Shown: one piece after another, positions 61,501 through 64,000 of the stretch
Numbering within the stretch: the first letter of the stretch is position 1
Layout: every line of letters starts with the position of its first letter
Source of the DNA: Gordionus sp. m RMFG-2023
Taxonomy: Eukaryota; Nematomorpha; Gordioida; Chordodea; Parachordodidae
DNA: 64,000 bases
NCBI RefSeq assembly: GCF_954871325.1
Contig: NC_088777.1
Span: forward strand, 1,860,001 to 1,924,000
Direction of reading: 5' to 3'
The notes under the pieces: model-generated
What the model was told of the DNA's origin: nothing
Database searches by the model: none
What the model saw: the letters and a program-made list of their open reading frames with translations, nothing else
Made by a program: the position numbers and the translations under genes

Positions 61501-62561
61501 TCGATAGGAACAATATTTATCTGATATCCAGCCTAGAGGTTCCTCATTGGTCAGGTTTTTAGCCTGCCCAATGAGCGGGCGCGTATTTTTTTTAAATACA
61601 TGGGCGAGTTGGGATGGCTGGTTAAATTTTTTAAAAATATTAGGCGGGCGGGTTGTGGGCTGAAAACCAGAGTTGTTAAAAAATACTTTTTAAATGGATC
61701 TAGATACAGGTACATCGTATAAAATAATATCTAGATACCGATATTTTGTTGAAAAATTTATCTAGATACAGATACCAATATATCTAGGTATCTAGATCCT
61801 TTAACAACTCTTCTGAAAACCCGCCCATCCTAGGCCTCTAATTCATCCTCTTGGAGTTTGGGTTAAAAAAATTCCATAGAGATTATTGGGTTATGGTTGA
61901 TATATATATTTTCAAAATAATGGCGCGATAAATTTCCAAACCTTGTATTATATTAAATACGCGCGTTCTTTTTAATTCACGCCTCGATAAAACGTAACTT
62001 AAATATTGACAGTTATTCGACTACATAGCGGCTTGCTTGTCCGATTTCGTGAAAGAACAAAATTTAGAGGGGAAATCTTTGCCACTGGGTTTTACCTTTT
62101 CCTTCCCCTGCAAGCAAGAAGGGCTCACCAAGGCCAGGCTCATCTCTTGGACGAAGGGCTTCACCTGCCCAGGCGTGGTAGGAGAAGACGTGGTTAATCT
62201 GCTACAAAAGTCTCTCATCACACATCCGGTAATTTTTTTAAAATAATTCTTTTTATTATATTTTAAAACTATCTGATCTTGATCTTTTTTCCCCGTATTT
62301 TCTTGCCCCCAACTTTAATATCTTTTGTTTTCCGTTAGAGATCATAACTTCACACATCGAACTATATCGTATTTCTTTTCATAATACGATATTCCATTTC
62401 AAAAAGTATCGCAACAAATAAATTTACCCGTTTAAAATTTTTTTTTCTTTTTTAGGCCTGTGGTAAAGTGGCCACTGTAGTGGCACTTATGAACGACACA
62501 GTTGGAACATTAATATCCTGCGCTTTTACCGATTATTATAGTCTTGTCGGCATCATACTTG
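58422..62561 (+). CDS. HK: Hexokinase, 5' part of gene (5 coding exons, 3' end outside window)
   Basis: ATP-dependent hexokinase that phosphorylates glucose to glucose-6-phosphate in the cytosol, the first step of glycolysis. Exons at 58422-58505, 60637-60799, 61275-61414, 62013-62228 and 62456-62561 give about 236 codons, roughly half of a single-unit hexokinase of about 450-480 residues. Motifs in order are LALDLGGTNFR (phosphate/ATP-binding loop, 61289-61321), LPLGFTFSFPC (62079-62111), SWTKGF (sugar-binding region, 62145-62162) and MNDTVGT with the family's catalytic Asp at codon 62495-62497. The last exon ends at a GTGAGT donor after GIIL; the expected GTGSNA motif and the small-subunit half must lie past 64000. 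All junctions keep phase. Confidence 0.93.
58956..59066. repeat. 111-bp palindrome (hexokinase intron 1)
   Basis: CGATTTAACAGCTGA ... AATCTGTTTATGAGATCAAT on the left mirrors ATTGATCCCATAAACAGATT ... TCAGCTGTTAAATCG on the right, with a short AT spacer. It could fold into a long hairpin in the pre-mRNA. It may be a tiny MITE, but only one copy was seen. Confidence 0.7.
60301..60440. mobile_element. MITE family 4, second copy (hexokinase intron 1)
   Basis: AGAGTTGTTAAAAGATACTT at the left and TACTTTAACAACGCTGTTT at the right, with inner GTATCTGGATACGGATACTT blocks as in the 61669 copy. Flanking duplication not clear. Confidence 0.68.
60637..60799 (+). CDS. HK: Hexokinase exon 2
   Basis: Acceptor TAAAG at 60636 and donor GTGCTT at 60800. 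Translation runs VEKVLSKIRLSHDTYEKIRD, then MLIAEFIKGLGKETNASATI and KMFPSYVRAVPDGT. This is the regulatory/large-subunit start of the hexokinase fold: compare the family pattern G-L-G....A..KM.P.YV...PDGTE. The donor leaves one G, completed by AA of the next exon to give the Glu that follows PDGT in the family. Confidence 0.93.
61275..62561 (+). CDS. HK: Hexokinase exons 3-5: glycine loop to catalytic Asp
   Basis: Exon 3 (61275-61414) has GDFLALDLGGTNFRILRITL and ends MTGPGTD. Exon 4 (62013-62228) starts LFDYIAACLSDFVKEQNLEG and contains LPLGFTFSFPCKQEGLTKAR and LISWTKGFTCPGVVGEDVVN. Exon 5 (62456-62561) has VATVVALMNDTVGTLISCAF and DYYSLVGIIL. These segments bind ATP phosphates and glucose and include the catalytic base. 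The intron before exon 4 holds a nested repeat insertion (61669-61813). The residue before NDTVGT is Met, where relatives usually have Val. Confidence 0.94.
61550..61840. repeat. GC-rich repeat carrying the nested family 4 element
   Basis: TAGCCTGCCCAATGAGCGGG, GGGCGAGTTGGGATGGCTGG and GGCGGGCGGGTTGTGGGCTG on the left, and AAACCCGCCCATCCTAGGCC on the right, form an inverted, GC-rich repeat interrupted at 61669-61821. Related in style but not clearly in sequence to family 3. Confidence 0.5.
61669..61813. mobile_element. MITE family 4, nested, perfect 8-bp target duplication (hexokinase intron)
   Basis: A 145-bp element from AGAGTTGTTAAAAAATACTT to CCTTTAACAACTCTTC, flanked by TGAAAACC at 61661-61668 and 61814-61821. 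Inside are repeated ATCTAGATAC-type blocks. It sits within another repeat rich in GCGGGCGGG/CCCGCCC (about 61550-61840), so that repeat is older. Confidence 0.75.
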
Positions 62562-64000
62562 GTGAGTAAGTTGCCTGTCTCACCTGCTCTCTCTTATATA
62601 TGTATATATTTTTTTAGCGTTACTAAATTTTCTGCTAAAAAAAATAATATCTTTCAATCTGTAAAGTTATTGTAACTCACGCTTTTCTTCCTTCGTAGCA
62701 GCAAATTGAATTTTCTAAATGATCGTTTACTCTTGATTTAGATTAGAGTAATATTTAAATTTGAGGATTATAACCATTTTAGATCGGCGAACAATAACAT
62801 TTAAATGCCGAGCCTTGAAGTTATAACATCAACTACTAATCACTTAGCCTTACATAATTAATCCTTTTTTTTTGTCTTTCCCTTTAAGATTTGCTAAAAC
62901 TTGTTAGCAGTTTACTCCGTAAAAATATAGAAATAACTAATATTTTTTTATGCGCGCAATAAGCCAATGACATATAATAATACCCTAGGCTGACGACGCA
63001 TTCATTAAAAGCGTGTATGGATGAAAACAGCTGGGGACGCCATTTTGGTTAACCGTATCATTATTAAAAATTTTAAGCCTGACGCAAACTTTATCAAGGA
63101 ATTGCCTTATCATCGGGATAATAAAGGAAGCAAGTTATCAATTTAATGGTAGTTTTTTTAACATGGTAATAATTAATATACGGGTTACCAAAATGGCCGG
63201 CCCAGCTGATTCGCATTTCAACGACGCTTAAAAATGCAATATGAATGAATGCATCTTCAGTCTAGATATTATCATATGTCAATGACAAATGACATACCCT
63301 AAAAAAAAAATTTGTAATTTTAAAATTGTAAGATTTATAACATATAAATCCGCTTAAAAAATTGGTTAATTTTTTTTCGCAATAGCAACGTATATTATAT
63401 TATACACATTATTTATTTTTAACCATTTTATGAATATATATATATAAATAAAATTTCTAATTATACAGGAGCGTAATCTCAGGGGGCTTAAAATATTTTT
63501 TAAAATTATTTTTCAAAATTACCTTTTTTTAAGTGGTATAAAAAAAATTAAATTTATTAGGGGGGAGGCTCGAGCCTTTGCGCGCCCCCTAGTGACTATA
63601 CTGATTATTTACAAGTATTTAAAGCTTGCGGTGAAAAGCTAAATATCTTTTCGTAAAAATAATAATTTAAACGTACAATATCTACCAAGTCCCAAAATAC
63701 GCTTCGACTAATTACAAATAACGTCGCTACCTTTAACATTATACTGTATATCATACGTATGACGTATCCGCCTTTAACATTGATACACATACCTAAAAAT
63801 AAAAACCTATATTCAACCTACATTTTTTTTAAAAATAACTTTCTTCCTTATAAATAAAACATAATTATATATTTAAAATTAATTACCTTTTAAAAAATCA
63901 AACTCTTTCATTTATTACCATCAAATTTAAATTAAGGTTAAAGATAAAAATATAAATGATCAATTATTTAAGTATTAAAAGTTAAAAATAAATAGGAAAA
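62562..64000. other. Hexokinase intron 5, running off the window
   Basis: No segment resembling the next hexokinase exon (GTGSNACY-type motif) was found here. Contains family 1 copy 6 (62965-63285). The remainder is AT-rich without recognisable features. Confidence 0.65.
62965..63285. mobile_element. hAT-like MITE family 1, copy 6 (hexokinase intron)
   Basis: Starts CAATGACATATAATAATACC and ends TATCATATGTCAATG. Carries ACAGCTGGGGACGCCATTTT and GGTTACCAAAATGGCC. It lies in the intron after hexokinase exon 5. The 8-bp flanks do not match, so the target duplication is lost or the borders are eroded. Confidence 0.77.

Noticed and set aside
1-64000. CRISPR array, operon or bacterial feature
   Set aside because: Repeats are either tandem satellites without unique spacers or dispersed transposons; genes are spliced and eukaryotic.

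Overview
The window is AT-rich animal nuclear DNA. It holds two intron-rich protein-coding genes on the + strand, set in long non-coding DNA full of small inverted-repeat transposons, microsatellites and homopolymer runs. Exons are clearly less AT-rich than introns, and splice sites follow GT...AG. The acetyl-CoA carboxylase (ACC) has the metazoan/fungal single-chain layout, which points to an invertebrate animal. I cannot name the phylum from the sequence alone.

Layout. From 505 to 31490 lies the 3' part of an ACC gene. I placed 39 coding exons by reading conserved ACC segments, GT/AG borders and codon phase, and every junction keeps phase. They encode about 2,000 residues, from the region just before the biotin carrier through the central region and the whole carboxyltransferase domain to the stop codon. 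The biotin carboxylase exons lie to the left of the window. From 31491 to 58421 is about 27 kb with no gene I can support. From 58422 to 62561 are the first five coding exons of a hexokinase, through the catalytic Asp motif; the rest lies to the right of 64000.

Mobile DNA. The 6.4-kb ACC intron 23037-29419 carries a broken Ty3/gypsy-type LTR element present as two partial copies in inverted orientation, with foldback arms of about 1.9 kb. At least four families of short non-autonomous DNA transposons recur. Family 1 (about 290-350 bp, ends CAATGACA/TGTCATTG) and family 2 (about 150-230 bp, ends TAGTGTTG/CAACACTA) both show 8-bp target duplications and hAT-like tips. Family 3 is a GC-rich 'GGCCCGGCCC' repeat. 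Family 4 (145 bp) is nested in another repeat and has a perfect 8-bp duplication. A higher-order minisatellite of 102- and 84-bp units lies at 55948-56460.

The two genes sit at different points of carbon metabolism: hexokinase starts glucose use and ACC commits acetyl-CoA to fatty acid synthesis. Their neighbourhood here looks coincidental. I found no convincing new multi-gene system. The most distinctive items are the inverted LTR-element pair inside an ACC intron, the hAT-like MITE families, the low-complexity inserts in the ACC carboxyltransferase domain and the codon-length minisatellite.
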